A stretch of 37,634 nt of DNA from Pseudomonas sp. MWU13-2100 (GTDB lineage: Bacteria > Pseudomonadota > Gammaproteobacteria > Pseudomonadales > Pseudomonadaceae): the NCBI RefSeq assembly GCF_023242365.1, contig NZ_JALLIX010000055.1, positions 1 through 37,634 of the forward strand, given 5' to 3'. Below the pieces are notes generated by a model, which was given only the letters and a program-made list of their open reading frames with translations, was not told the DNA's origin and ran no database searches. The position numbers and the translations under genes were made by a program. This document shows positions 16,405 through 25,895 of the stretch, one piece after another. Position 1 is the stretch's first letter. Each line of letters starts with the position of its first letter.

Positions 16405-19400
16405 ATGAGCGACGCCATCCCAACCCGCGACCAATGGCTGGCCAAGACCGGTGTGCTGTTGGTCGTCGACGACATCCTGCCGCCCTCGGGGCCGGTGGCC
16501 AAGGGCGGCACGCCCGTGGTCAAACCCAAGGAGCAGGGGCTGTTTATCGCGGTCAACGACGATGGCCGGGTCTATGCCTTCAACGGCCATGTGGACCTGG
16601 GCACCGGCATTCGCACCTCGCTGGCGCAGATCGTCGCCGAAGAGCTGGACCTGGCGCTGGAGCAGGTGTGCATGGTGCTCGGCGATACCGAACGCGCGCC
16701 GAACCAGGGCGCGACTATTGCCAGCGCGACCCTGCAGATTTCCGCGATTCCCCTGCGCAATGCCGCCGCCGAAGCCCGGCGTTTCCTGCTGCAGCGCGCC
16801 GCCGCACGCTGGTCGCTGAGCGTGGAAGCGCTGCGGGTCGAACGCGGCATCGTCAAAGCCGCGGATGGCCGGGCTTTGAGCTACCGCGAACTGGTGGCGG
16901 GCGAGCATGACCAGTTGCGCATCAGCGGCAATGCGCCGCTCAAGCCGGTCGAAGACTATCGGTTGGTGGGCAAGGGCACGGCGCGGGTGGATATTCCGGC
17001 CAAGGCCACTGGCGAGCTGATCTACGTGCATGACATGCGCGTGCCGGACATGCTCCACGGTCGGGTCGTGCGTCCGCCTTATGCCGGTTTCGACAGCGGC
17101 GACTTTGTCGGCAACAGTCTGCTGGCGGTTGATGAGTCATCCATCGCGCATATCCCGGGGATCGTCGCGGTGGTGGTGATTCGCGACTTTATCGGGGTGG
17201 TCGCGTTGCGTGAAGAGCAGGCGGCGAAGGCGGCGCGGGAACTGCGGGTGCGCTGGAAGGACTGGACGCGGAAGCTGCCGGACCTGAGCGATGTCGAGCA
17301 GGCGATTCGCGACAATCCTAGGATCAAGCGCACGGTGCTGGATCAGGGCAACGTCGATGCGGCACTCGCCGCTGCCAGCCAGCGCATGCCGCGCACCTAC
17401 CTCTGGCCTTATCAGATGCACGCCTCCATCGGTCCGTCCTGTGGCCTTGCGGATTATCACGAGGAGGGCATCCGGGTCTGGTCCGGTAGCCAGAATCCGC
17501 ACCTGCTGCGGGCGGACCTGGCCTGGCTGCTGGAGTACCCGGAAGAACGTATCGAGATCATCCGCATGGAGGCTTCCGGCTGTTACGGCCGCAACTGCGC
17601 CGATGACGTTTGCGCCGACGCCCTGTTGTTGTCCCGCGCCGTGGGCAAGCCGGTGCGGGTGCAGCTGACCCGCGACCAGGAGCATGCCTGGGAACCCAAG
17701 GGCACGGCGCAACTGATGGACATTGATGGCGGGCTGAATGCCGACGGCAGCGTGGCCGCCTACGATTTCCAGACCAGCTACCCGTCCAACGGCGCGCCGA
17801 CCCTCGCCTTGCTGCTGACCGGCCGGGTCGAGCCGGTGGCGGCGATGTTCGAAATGGGCGACCGCACTTCGATCCCGCCTTACGGCTATGAGCATATGCG
17901 GGTCAGCATCAACGACATGTCGCCGATTGTCCGCGCCTCGTGGATGCGCGGGGTATCGGCCTTGCCCAACACCTTTGCCCATGAGTCCTATATCGACGAG
18001 CTGGCTTTTGCCGCCGGGGTCGATCCGGTGGAGTATCGCCTGCGTTACCTGCCGGACCAGCGCGCCGTGGACCTGGTTAAATCCACCGCCGAGCGCGCCG
18101 CCTGGACCCCGCGCACCGCGCCGATGCAGACGCCGAATGAAGACCATCTGCTGCGCGGTCGCGGCTTTGCCTATGCGCGTTATATCCACAGCAAGTTTCC
18201 CGGTTTCGGCGCGGCGTGGGCGGCCTGGGTCGCCGATGTGGCGGTGGACCGGCAGACCGGCGATGTCTCGGTGACCCGGGTGGTGATCGGCCATGACTCG
18301 GGGATGATGATCAACCCCGACGGCGTGCGGCACCAGATTCACGGCAATGTGATCCAGTCCACCAGCCGGGTGCTCAAGGAGCGGGTGACCTTCGAGGAGT
18401 CGACGGTGTCGAGCAAGGAGTGGGGCGGTTATCCGATCCTGACCTTTCCCGAGGTGCCGCAGATCGATGTGCTGATGATGCCGCGCCAGAGCGAGCCGCC
18501 CATGGGCGCCGGCGAGTCGGCCTCGGTACCGAGCGCGGCGGCGATTGCCAATGCGATCTTCGATGCCACCGGGATCCGTTTCCGCGAGCTGCCGATTACC
18601 CCGGAGCGGGTGTTGCAGGCGCTCAATGCCGGGACCGCCGGGGACCCGCCGAAGTCGCCGCAGAAGCGTTCGAAATGGTTGTTCGGTTCGTTGTTCGCGG
18701 CTTTCGGCGCGCTGCTCGGCATGGCCGCCACGGCCTGGCCCTGGCATGGCGAGATCGCACCTATCGCACCGCCCGATGCTGGGACCTGGTCGACGGCGAC
18801 GCTGGAGCGCGGGCGTTTGCTGGCGGCGGTCGGCGATTGCGCGGTGTGCCACACGGCGCCGGGCGGCGCGACCAATGCCGGCGGGCTGGCGATGGCGACG
18901 CCGTTCGGCACGCTGTACAGCAGCAATATCACCCCGGATGTGCAGACCGGCATCGGCAGTTGGTCGTATCCGGCGTTCGAGCGGGCGATGCGGGACGGGA
19001 TCGGCCGCGACGGGCGCAATCTGTATCCGGCGTTTCCCTATACGGCGTTCCGCAATATCAACGATGCCGATATGCAGGCGCTGTACGCCTACCTGATGTC
19101 GCAGGCGCCGGTCAGCCAGGCGGCCAAGGCCAATGCGCTGGGTTTTCCGTTCAACCAGCGGCCGTTGATGGCCGGCTGGAATGCCTTGTTCCTGCGCAAG
19201 GGCGAAATCCAGGTGCAGTCGCAGCGTAGCGCGCAATGGAATCGCGGGGCTTACCTGGTCAATGGGTTGGGGCACTGCGCGGCCTGTCATTCGCCGCGCA
19301 ATCTCTTCGGCGCGCAGAAGGGCGGGGCGGCGTTTCTGTCCGGGGCCATGGTCGACGGCTGGGAGGCGCCGGCATTGAACGGCCTGTCGAAGGCGCCGAC

Positions 19401-19980
19401 GCCGTGGACCGAGGATCAGCTGTTCAGCTATCTGAGCAGCGGTTACTCCGATGCCCATGGCGTGGCGACGGGGCCGATGGGGCCGGTGGTCACCGAGCTG
19501 GCGAAATTGCCGAAGGAAGATGTGCGGGCGATGGCGGTGTACCTGGCTTCGCTGAACCAGGCGCAGGCCGAGGCACGGGTGGTGGAGCAGGTGACGCGGC
19601 CGGTCGCCGCTGCGCGGAAGGCAGTGCCCGAGGTGAAGTTGTCGCTGAGCAACGGCCAGCGGCTGTTCGAAGGTTCCTGCCAGGGTTGCCACGCCGATGG
19701 ATTGGGACCGACGCTGTTCGGGGTCAGTCCGTCGCTGGCGAGCAACAGCAATGTGCACAGCGATGTCCCGGACAACCTGCTCAAGGTGATCCTGCAGGGG
19801 ATCCAGAATCCGGCGACCCGGGACCTGGGCTATATGCCGGGGTTCAAGGACAGTTTGTCGGATACCCAGGTGGCGGAGTTGGCGGCGTATCTGCGCAGTC
19901 GGTTTGCCGGTGAGGCGTCGGTGTGGCAAGGGCTGGAAAAAACGGTGGCGCATGTACGCGCCAATCCCGGTACGCACTGA
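16405..19980 (+). CDS. nicB: Nicotinate dehydrogenase large subunit NicB (Mo-cofactor plus cytochrome c)
   Basis: A 1191-residue fusion, close to the known NicB length. Residues 1 to about 745 are the molybdopterin-binding half of aldehyde/xanthine dehydrogenases (GHVDLGTGIRTSLAQI, PPMGAGESASVPSAAAIANA). A membrane helix follows (about 757-780, WLFGSLFAAFGALLGMAATA). Then come three c-type haem sites: CAVCH at 812, CAACH at 958 and CQGCH at 1092. So electrons from nicotinate oxidation flow through NicA clusters and NicB haems toward the respiratory chain, with the haem part in the periplasm. CAGGA precedes the ATG. The long open frame antisense to it is a base-composition artefact. Confidence 0.94.
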   Translation: MSDAIPTRDQWLAKTGVLLVVDDILPPSGPVAKGGTPVVKPKEQGLFIAVNDDGRVYAFNGHVDLGTGIRTSLAQIVAEELDLALEQVCMVLGDTERAPNQGATIASATLQISAIPLRNAAAEARRFLLQRAAARWSLSVEALRVERGIVKAADGRALSYRELVAGEHDQLRISGNAPLKPVEDYRLVGKGTARVDIPAKATGELIYVHDMRVPDMLHGRVVRPPYAGFDSGDFVGNSLLAVDESSIAHIPGIVAVVVIRDFIGVVALREEQAAKAARELRVRWKDWTRKLPDLSDVEQAIRDNPRIKRTVLDQGNVDAALAAASQRMPRTYLWPYQMHASIGPSCGLADYHEEGIRVWSGSQNPHLLRADLAWLLEYPEERIEIIRMEASGCYGRNCADDVCADALLLSRAVGKPVRVQLTRDQEHAWEPKGTAQLMDIDGGLNADGSVAAYDFQTSYPSNGAPTLALLLTGRVEPVAAMFEMGDRTSIPPYGYEHMRVSINDMSPIVRASWMRGVSALPNTFAHESYIDELAFAAGVDPVEYRLRYLPDQRAVDLVKSTAERAAWTPRTAPMQTPNEDHLLRGRGFAYARYIHSKFPGFGAAWAAWVADVAVDRQTGDVSVTRVVIGHDSGMMINPDGVRHQIHGNVIQSTSRVLKERVTFEESTVSSKEWGGYPILTFPEVPQIDVLMMPRQSEPPMGAGESASVPSAAAIANAIFDATGIRFRELPITPERVLQALNAGTAGDPPKSPQKRSKWLFGSLFAAFGALLGMAATAWPWHGEIAPIAPPDAGTWSTATLERGRLLAAVGDCAVCHTAPGGATNAGGLAMATPFGTLYSSNITPDVQTGIGSWSYPAFERAMRDGIGRDGRNLYPAFPYTAFRNINDADMQALYAYLMSQAPVSQAAKANALGFPFNQRPLMAGWNALFLRKGEIQVQSQRSAQWNRGAYLVNGLGHCAACHSPRNLFGAQKGGAAFLSGAMVDGWEAPALNGLSKAPTPWTEDQLFSYLSSGYSDAHGVATGPMGPVVTELAKLPKEDVRAMAVYLASLNQAQAEARVVEQVTRPVAAARKAVPEVKLSLSNGQRLFEGSCQGCHADGLGPTLFGVSPSLASNSNVHSDVPDNLLKVILQGIQNPATRDLGYMPGFKDSLSDTQVAELAAYLRSRFAGEASVWQGLEKTVAHVRANPGTH

Positions 19981-20026
19981 TCAAATCTGGGGGGCGAGGG
20001 GATGTTTCTGGTGGATGCTGGAATAT

Positions 20027-20159
20027 TGTGGCGAGTGGGCTTGCCCGCGCTCGGCTGCGAAGCAGCCGCAAAACCATGATCCCCGTTATATCTGATACAC
20101 CGCGATGGCAGGTTTTAGGGGCGCTTCGCACCCCAACGCGGGCAAGCCCGCTCGCCACA
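20027..20159. repeat. REP inverted pair between nicB and the TetR gene
   Basis: Arms at 20027-20049 and 20137-20159 (..GCGGGCAAGCCCGCTCGCCA) are inverted and nearly identical to the pair between nicR and nicA. It lies between convergent genes and probably serves as a bidirectional transcript end. Confidence 0.85.
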
Positions 20160-20198
20160 ATAATGTGTTCGCCTCAATGATTTTTGTGTGACAGAGGG

Positions 20199-20840
20199 CT
20201 ACGGCAGGCGCAGCACCCCACGTACCACCAGGTCGCTGATAAACGCCAGCCAGTCCTGTTGCTGGCGTTTCTCGGCCAGCGGCTCGCCGAGGAACGAACT
20301 CAGGGTGTGCTGGTTGGAGTTATAGAAATAACACAGCGAGGCGATCATCAGGTACAGGTGCTTGATGTCCAGGTCCTCGCGAAAGATGCCTTTGGCCTGA
20401 CCGGCTTCAAGGATCGGACGCAGCACGCCCACCGCTTCACCGGACAGTCGCCGCAGTTCGCCCGACTGCTGCGCATGGCGGCCCTGGTGCAGGTTCTCGA
20501 TGCTCAGGATGGCGACGAATTCGGGGTGCTTGACGTAGTAGTTCCAGACGAATGCCACCAGGTCCCGCAAGGCTTGCAGTGGTTCCTCCAGGTTCAGCTT
20601 GAGCTTGCTTTCGGCTTTGTTGAACTGCTCGTAGATGTGTTCCAGTACGCAGATGAACAGGCGCTCCTTGCTGGCGAAGTAGTAGTAGAGCATGCGGTCG
20701 TTGGATTCGGCCTCGCGGGAAATGCTTTCGACCCGGCCACCGGAATAACCGTCGCGGGTGAACACCTTCACCGCCGCCTTGAGAATACGTGCGCGGGTCT
20801 GGTCGGCTTGCTGGGCTCTGATGCCGGTCTTCTTGTTCAC
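20199..20840 (-). CDS. nicS: TetR-family repressor, probable NicS
   Basis: A 213-residue TetR protein. The N-terminal helix-turn-helix spans TRARILKAAVKVFTRDGYSG then GRVESISREAESNDRMLYYY. The C-terminal half is the ligand-binding part. The frame is open far upstream into a tandem repeat, but the GTG at 20840 is chosen because AAGGA lies eight bases before it and homology of the family starts there. In P. putida a TetR regulator, NicS, controls nicAB. Position right after nicB and convergent with it, plus length, support the same identity. The repeated dyads before nicA would be its operator. A TATATT -10-like box lies near 20878 on the minus strand. Confidence 0.75.
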   Translation of the reverse strand: MNKKTGIRAQQADQTRARILKAAVKVFTRDGYSGGRVESISREAESNDRMLYYYFASKERLFICVLEHIYEQFNKAESKLKLNLEEPLQALRDLVAFVWNYYVKHPEFVAILSIENLHQGRHAQQSGELRRLSGEAVGVLRPILEAGQAKGIFREDLDIKHLYLMIASLCYFYNSNQHTLSSFLGEPLAEKRQQQDWLAFISDLVVRGVLRLP

Positions 20841-20933
20841 GTCGGCATTCCTTCTTTGGGTCGGAAAGGGACGCGAATATAGCATGGGGCCGTTGCGCCG
20901 ACGGTGACATGCAGTGAGGCTGATGCCAGTCTT

Positions 20934-21290
20934 GCGGGCCTCTTCGCGGATAAATCCGGCTCCCACAATGTTACGTCTGATGCAATATATGCGTGCCACG
21001 CAGGTACCGTGGGAGGCGGATTTCCAACAATGCCGCGTCTGACGCAACTTCTGCGTGCCACGCAGGTACCGTGGGAGGCGGATTTCCAACAATGCCGCAT
21101 CTGACGCAACTTCTGCGTGCCACGCAGGTACTGTGGGAGGCGGATTTCCAACAATGCCGCATCTGACGCAACTTCTGCGTGCCACGTAGGTACTGTGGGA
21201 GGCGGATTTCCAACAATGCCGCGTCTGACGCAACTTCTGCGTGCCACGCAGGTACCGTGGGAGCCGGATTTATCCGCGAAGAGGCCCGCA
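20934..21290. repeat. 62-bp tandem repeat flanked by inverted REP arms
   Basis: Units begin at 20991, 21053, 21115, 21177 and 21239 with exactly 62-bp spacing. Each contains GCGTGCCACGCAGGTACCGT, then GGGAGGCGGATTTCCAACAA. The array is bracketed by a REP arm at 20934-20966 and its exact inverted form at 21258-21290. The unit itself holds a REP-like GTGGGAGGCGGATTT, so the array seems born from a REP doublet. Because 62 is not a multiple of three, the spurious frames cycle through all phases. 21291-21347 has one more REP-like arm (GCTCCCAC). Confidence 0.92.
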
Positions 21291-21347
21291 AGACCGCCAA
21301 AAATCTTCGCCGACAAGCACCGCTCCCACACTTATCTTGTGCCTTTA

Positions 21348-22400
21348 TCAGGCCTTGAGCGTCGCCATGTCGATCACGAAACGGTATTTTACGTCACCGG
21401 CGATCATGCGGCTGTAGGCCTCGTTGATCTGGCGGATGTCGAGCATTTCGATGTCGCAGCTGATGCCGTGCTCGGCGCAGAAATCCAGGACTTCCTGGGT
21501 TTCGGCAATCCCGCCGATCAGCGAGCCGGCCAGCACCCGGCGCTTGAGCACCAGTTTGGCGGCATGCAACGCCGGGTCCACCGGTTCGATCAGGCCCACC
21601 AGGATATGCACGCCATCGTAGGTCAGGGTGTCGAGGTAGGGGTTGAGGTCATGCTGCACCGGGATGGTGTCCAGCAGGAAATCGAAGCGCCCCGCCGCAG
21701 CCATCATCTGTGCCGCGTCGGTGGACACGATCACATGGTCGGCACCCTGGCGACGGGCTTCCTCGGCCTTGCTCGCCGAACGGGTGAACAGGGTGACTTC
21801 GGCGCCCATGGCCTTGGCGAACTTGATGCCCATATGGCCCAGGCCGCCCATGCCGAGAATCCCGACCTTGTCCCCCGGCTTGACGCCATAGTGCTTGAGC
21901 GGCGAGTAGGTGGTGATGCCGGCGCAGAGAATCGGCGCGGCGCTGGCCAGGTCGAGTTTTTCCGGAATGCGCACGACAAAGTGTTCGCTGACCACGATGC
22001 TGTCGGAATAACCGCCCATGGTGTTGCTGCCATCGACCCGATCAGGGGTGGCGTAGGTCAGCGTCGGGCCTTCGAGGCAATATTGTTCCAGGTCCGCGGA
22101 GCAGGCTTCGCAATGGCGGCAGGAGTCGACCATGCAGCCGACACCCACCAGGTCACCGACCTTGTGCCGGCTGACGCTGGCGCCGACGGCGGTGACCTTG
22201 CCGACGATTTCATGGCCAGGCATCAACGGGTAGACGGCAATGCCCCACTCGTTGCGCGCCTGGTGGATGTCGGAGTGACAAACGCCACAGTAGAGAATTT
22301 CGATGGCGACATCGTCAGGTCGCGGCGAGCGACGCTGGAAGGACATGGGGGCGAGGGGCGTGGTGGCGGATTGGGCGGCGTAACCGATGGCGGTATACAT
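21348..22400 (-). CDS. Zinc-dependent NAD(P) alcohol dehydrogenase (CAD/YahK-like)
   Basis: A 350-residue medium-chain dehydrogenase. The catalytic zinc residues are in CGVCHSDIH and GHE. The four structural-zinc cysteines lie in CRHCEACSADLEQYC. The nucleotide fold is GILGMGGLGHMGIKFAKAMG. The motif GCMVDSCRHC is typical of the cinnamyl-alcohol dehydrogenase/YahK branch, which are NADPH-linked broad aldehyde reductases. GAGG lies upstream of the ATG at 22400; the frame extends 13 codons further without a ribosome site. It is divergent from an AraC gene, a common arrangement for regulator and target. Confidence 0.9.
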   Translation of the reverse strand: MYTAIGYAAQSATTPLAPMSFQRRSPRPDDVAIEILYCGVCHSDIHQARNEWGIAVYPLMPGHEIVGKVTAVGASVSRHKVGDLVGVGCMVDSCRHCEACSADLEQYCLEGPTLTYATPDRVDGSNTMGGYSDSIVVSEHFVVRIPEKLDLASAAPILCAGITTYSPLKHYGVKPGDKVGILGMGGLGHMGIKFAKAMGAEVTLFTRSASKAEEARRQGADHVIVSTDAAQMMAAAGRFDFLLDTIPVQHDLNPYLDTLTYDGVHILVGLIEPVDPALHAAKLVLKRRVLAGSLIGGIAETQEVLDFCAEHGISCDIEMLDIRQINEAYSRMIAGDVKYRFVIDMATLKA

Positions 22401-22579
22401 GAGAAACCTCGCAAAGCTGTGACGGTTGAGGCGAGCCATTCTCTGCGCCGGCTGCGGATACGGCCATGGCGATTCCTCCGCGTGTCTTGCCTATTCCTCC
22501 GGTATCGCGTTTTCGCCATTCGCCTGTGTCCCCGGACCTGCGAAGATGTTCCCATCCCTCTTTCCATGAAGTTTTTGCC

Positions 22580-23473
22580 ATGCTGTTGACCCGTCACCTG
22601 GACGCCAATGCCCCCCTGGTTGCGCTGATCGAGCCTCTGGCCACTCGCGACGGCTTCGTCCCGACCCTGTTGCCGGGCGTGCAAGTGTTGCGCGTCGGCT
22701 GTGATGTGGCCCGGGGGCCGCAGATCTACGAGCCGAGCCTGATGATCATTGTCCAGGGCAGCAAGCTGGCCTACCTGGGGGTGCGAACCCTGGAATATGG
22801 CGCCGGACACTATCTGATCCAGGCCCTTTCGGTGCCCTTTGAGTGCGAGACCTTTGCCGGCAGTGATGGCGCGCCCCTGCTGGGGATTTCCGTGGCGATC
22901 GACCGGGCGGTGCTGGGCGAGCTGGTCTTGGCCATGGGCCTCAACCATGACAGCCCGGCGGCGGCCCAGACCCCGGAGTCGATGGCCTCGGTGGTGCTCG
23001 ACGACAGCATGCGTGGTTGCGTCGAACGCTTGCTGCATTGCCTGCGGGACCCGCTGGAGTGTCGGGTCATGGGCGAGGCGCGGGTGCGCGAGTTGTTGTT
23101 CGCCGCCTTGCGCGGGCCGCAGTCGGAAGTGCTGCGGGCGCTGGTGGAGCAGCAGGGGCATTTTTCCCGGATCGCGGCGTCCCTGAGCCTTTTGCATGCC
23201 CATTACACCGACCCCTTGAACGTCGAGACCCTGGCCAGTTGCGCGAATATGAGCCTGTCGACCTTCCACGAGCATTTCAAGCGCGTCACCCTGCTGTCGC
23301 CGGTGCAATACCTCAAGCGCCTGCGCCTGCTCAAGGCGCAGCAATTGTTGCTGGCCGACGGCCTGGGCGTGGCGCAGGTCGCTCATCGCGTCGGTTATCA
23401 GAGCTCGTCGCAGTTCAGTCGCGAATACAAGCGCTATTTCGAACGCAGCCCCGGGGACGAACGGGCGGCTTGA
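22580..23473 (+). CDS. AraC-family transcriptional regulator (AraC_N type)
   Basis: A 297-residue protein. The N-terminal AraC_N/cupin-6 domain (PSLMIIVQGSKLAYLG..YGAGHYLIQALSVPFECET) is followed by two helix-turn-helices (LASCANMSLSTFHEHFKRVT and VAQVAHRVGYQSSSQFSREYKRYF). The start at 22580 is chosen from domain boundaries; frames extend upstream. This type usually activates a neighbouring oxidoreductase, here the divergent alcohol dehydrogenase 180 bp away. Its last 40 bases overlap the end of the convergent methyltransferase gene. Confidence 0.88.
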   Translation: MLLTRHLDANAPLVALIEPLATRDGFVPTLLPGVQVLRVGCDVARGPQIYEPSLMIIVQGSKLAYLGVRTLEYGAGHYLIQALSVPFECETFAGSDGAPLLGISVAIDRAVLGELVLAMGLNHDSPAAAQTPESMASVVLDDSMRGCVERLLHCLRDPLECRVMGEARVRELLFAALRGPQSEVLRALVEQQGHFSRIAASLSLLHAHYTDPLNVETLASCANMSLSTFHEHFKRVTLLSPVQYLKRLRLLKAQQLLLADGLGVAQVAHRVGYQSSSQFSREYKRYFERSPGDERAA

Positions 23474-24192
23474 AGCTGGCTTGACGCGCTGGCCGCCACC
23501 TCGCCGATCACCAGGATCGCCGGGCTCTTGAGTTCAAACGCCAGGGCATCTTCGTGCATGTTCGCCAGGTCGCTGCGGCATTCGCGTTGCTGGGGCAGCG
23601 AGGCGTTCTCGATCAGCGCCACCGGGGTACTGGCGGCGAGCCCGGCGGCGATCAGGCTGGCGCGGATTTCCGCCAGCTTGGCCACGCCCATGTAGACCAC
23701 CAGGGTCGTGCCGCTTTGCGCCAGGGCGGTCCAGTCCAGCGGGCTGTCGTCCTGGGTATGGGCGGTGACGAAGCTCACGCCACGGGCCACGCCGCGCAAG
23801 GTCAGCGGGATGCCGAAATGGGTGGCCCCGGCCAGCCCGGCGGTGATGCCGTTGACCACTTCGACCTCGATCCCACGGGCCTGCAGCCAGTCGGCTTCTT
23901 CGCTGGCGCGGCCGAAGATGCACGGGTCGCCGCCCTTGAGGCGGACCACCGATTTGCCCTGGCGGGCATAACGCAGCATCAGCCGATGGATAAACGCCTG
24001 CGGCGTCGAACGGCAGCCACCGCGTTTGCCCACGGCGATCACCCGGGCGTCGGGGCAATGTTCGAGCACGGCGCGATTGACCAGGTCATCGACCATCACT
24101 ACCTGGGCGCCGCGCAGGACTCGCGCTGCTTTCAGGGTCAAGAGTTCCGGGTCACCGGGACCGGCGCCAACCAACCAGACTTTGCCATGCAT
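23434..24192 (-). CDS. cobA: Uroporphyrinogen-III C-methyltransferase
   Basis: A 252-residue SAM-dependent enzyme of siroheme and B12 synthesis. Hallmarks are VWLVGAGPGDPELLTLKA near the start, VRLKGGDPCIFGRASEEADW and VVNGITAGLAGATHFGIPLT. It makes precorrin-2 from uroporphyrinogen III, supplying siroheme for NirB, which explains its place as last gene of the nitrate unit. The ATG at 24192 has GGAG eight bases upstream. It lacks the CysG oxidase/chelatase domain. Confidence 0.93.
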   Translation of the reverse strand: MHGKVWLVGAGPGDPELLTLKAARVLRGAQVVMVDDLVNRAVLEHCPDARVIAVGKRGGCRSTPQAFIHRLMLRYARQGKSVVRLKGGDPCIFGRASEEADWLQARGIEVEVVNGITAGLAGATHFGIPLTLRGVARGVSFVTAHTQDDSPLDWTALAQSGTTLVVYMGVAKLAEIRASLIAAGLAASTPVALIENASLPQQRECRSDLANMHEDALAFELKSPAILVIGEVAASASSQLQAARSSPGLRSK

Positions 24193-24218
24193 ATTCAGTT
24201 CTCCAGGAGGTGTTCGCT

Positions 24219-25886
24219 TCAGCCGTGCAGTCGCCAGGCCAGCAGGATCAGGTTCAACAGCAGGGAGCCAAGGGCCAGGGCGCGCCAGACCTTGAGCGGC
24301 TCGCGTTCCAGCAAGGGCCGAGGGCGCGGCGCCGGCAAGTGCTCGGCCTGTTGCAGCGCCAGCAGCCATTCCTCGGCGGTTTCGTAGCGCTGCGCCGGGT
24401 CGCTGGCCAGGGCCTTGCCGAGGCTGTGTTCGAGCCAGTCGGGCAGGTCCGGGCGATAACGGCTGGCCGGTACCGGCGAGCCGAACCGGGGACGTTGGAA
24501 GGCTTCGATTTCGCCATAGGGGTAGTGCCCGGTCAGCAGGTAATACAGGCTGACGCCGACGCTATACAGATCTTGCGCCGCACTCGGTGGCGCGCCGCCG
24601 TAGGCTTCCGGGGCGATATAGCTGGGGGTGCCCGGTAATTCGCCATCGCGCTGGCGGTTCAGCCCGGGGCAGTAGGCCAGTCCGAAGTCCAGCACCCGCA
24701 GTTCGCCGTCGACCCCCAGCAGCAGGTTTTCCGGCTTGATATCACGGTGCAGGAGATTGCGCCGGTGCAGTTGGCCCACCGCCCGCAGCATTCGTAAAGC
24801 CAACTCCAGCCCCTGGTTGAGACCCAGTTGGCCATGAGCCTCGAAGTGTTCGGCGAGGGTCATTCCCGGGTATTCGCGCATCAGGTAATACAGGTGCTGG
24901 CGCTGCTCGGCGGGATGCACCTCGGGGAAGTGGCGGCCGGCCATGCGCCGCAGGAACCATTCTTCCAACAGCAGGCTCTGGGCGGCGGCCGTGTCGTCCT
25001 GACGCTGCGGCGGCAGGGTTTTCAGCAACCAGGACTGTTGCTGCGCATCGTGGACCCGGTACAGCAGTGACTGGCGGCTCTGTTTCAACAGGCCCTCGAC
25101 CCGCCAGCCCTCGAACCACTGCCCCGGTTTCAGTGTCGGTGGCAGCGGCCATTGCTCGGCTTGCCCGAGCAGATCGTCGAGGTCGCTGTCGGCCAGTTCA
25201 TCGATGCGCACCAGCACGGCACTGGCGTTGTCCTGGCTACCGGATTGATGCGCGGCCTCGACCAGGGTCCGGGTGGTGTCTTCCAGCGACAGATCGCGTT
25301 GCAGGATGCCGATGATCGAGGCGTCGCCGAGGGTGGCCCAGACACCGTCACTGAGGATCAGGAACTGTTCGTCCTGGCGCAACTCGCCTTCCAGGTAGTC
25401 GACCACCAGATGCTGTTCCAGGCCCAGCGCCCGTTTCAGCACATGCTGCATGCCGGCCTGGTCCCAGACGTGATCTTCGCTGATGCGCTGCAATTGCCCG
25501 GCAAACCAGCGATACACCCGGCAATCGCCGATATGCGCGAGGGTGAATGAACGCCCGCGCAGTACCAGCGCACTGAGGGTGGTCAACAGCGGCGACTGCC
25601 CGCCGTTGGCATGCAGCCAGCGATTCTGCGCCAGCAGCAGGCGGTCCAGGGCTTGCGACACGCCCCAGGTCGGCGGCGTGGCGTAATAGTCCAGGGCCAG
25701 GGCCTGCAAGGTCGAGCGCGCGGCCAGGCCGCCGTCGGCGCACTGGCTGACCCCGTCGGCCAGGGCGAACAGATAACCCTTGCTGGCGGCCAGGGCGGGC
25801 ACCGGGATGACCAGGCGCGTGGCATCCTGGTTCTGTTCCCGCGGGCCGCTGGCGCTGGCTTCGGCATAACTGAGTTGCAGGCCCAT
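24219..25886 (-). CDS. PP2C phosphatase-Ser/Thr kinase fusion
   Basis: A 555-residue bifunctional protein. Residues 1-235 are a PP2C-type phosphatase (REQNQDAT, FALADGVSQCADGGLAA, LAHIGDCRVYRW, LILSDGVWATLG). About 255-525 is a Hanks-type kinase with LLHRDIKPENLLL and VLDFGLAYCPG; the glycine loop is degenerate. The tail is one membrane span (LALGSLLLNLILLAW), so it is anchored facing the cytoplasm. It starts nine bases after the transporter stop. Such fusions sit in Pseudomonas nitrate-assimilation units. A target such as the transporter or NasS-NasT is guesswork. Confidence 0.9.
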   Translation of the reverse strand: MGLQLSYAEASASGPREQNQDATRLVIPVPALAASKGYLFALADGVSQCADGGLAARSTLQALALDYYATPPTWGVSQALDRLLLAQNRWLHANGGQSPLLTTLSALVLRGRSFTLAHIGDCRVYRWFAGQLQRISEDHVWDQAGMQHVLKRALGLEQHLVVDYLEGELRQDEQFLILSDGVWATLGDASIIGILQRDLSLEDTTRTLVEAAHQSGSQDNASAVLVRIDELADSDLDDLLGQAEQWPLPPTLKPGQWFEGWRVEGLLKQSRQSLLYRVHDAQQQSWLLKTLPPQRQDDTAAAQSLLLEEWFLRRMAGRHFPEVHPAEQRQHLYYLMREYPGMTLAEHFEAHGQLGLNQGLELALRMLRAVGQLHRRNLLHRDIKPENLLLGVDGELRVLDFGLAYCPGLNRQRDGELPGTPSYIAPEAYGGAPPSAAQDLYSVGVSLYYLLTGHYPYGEIEAFQRPRFGSPVPASRYRPDLPDWLEHSLGKALASDPAQRYETAEEWLLALQQAEHLPAPRPRPLLEREPLKVWRALALGSLLLNLILLAWRLHG

Positions 25887-25895
25887 GATCGACGA

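Noticed and set aside
17137..19977. Very long open frame on the strand opposite nicB
   Set aside because: High-GC codon use leaves antisense frames open; nicB has full domain and cofactor motifs, while the antisense product has only Arg/His-rich low-complexity sequence.
20841..21233. N-terminal extension of the TetR protein
   Set aside because: It consists only of translated 62-bp repeat; the GTG at 20840 with AAGGA upstream gives the family's normal length.
20970..21260. Possible CRISPR array or repeat protein
   Set aside because: The 62-bp units are contiguous with no variable spacers, there are no cas genes, and the period is not a multiple of three.
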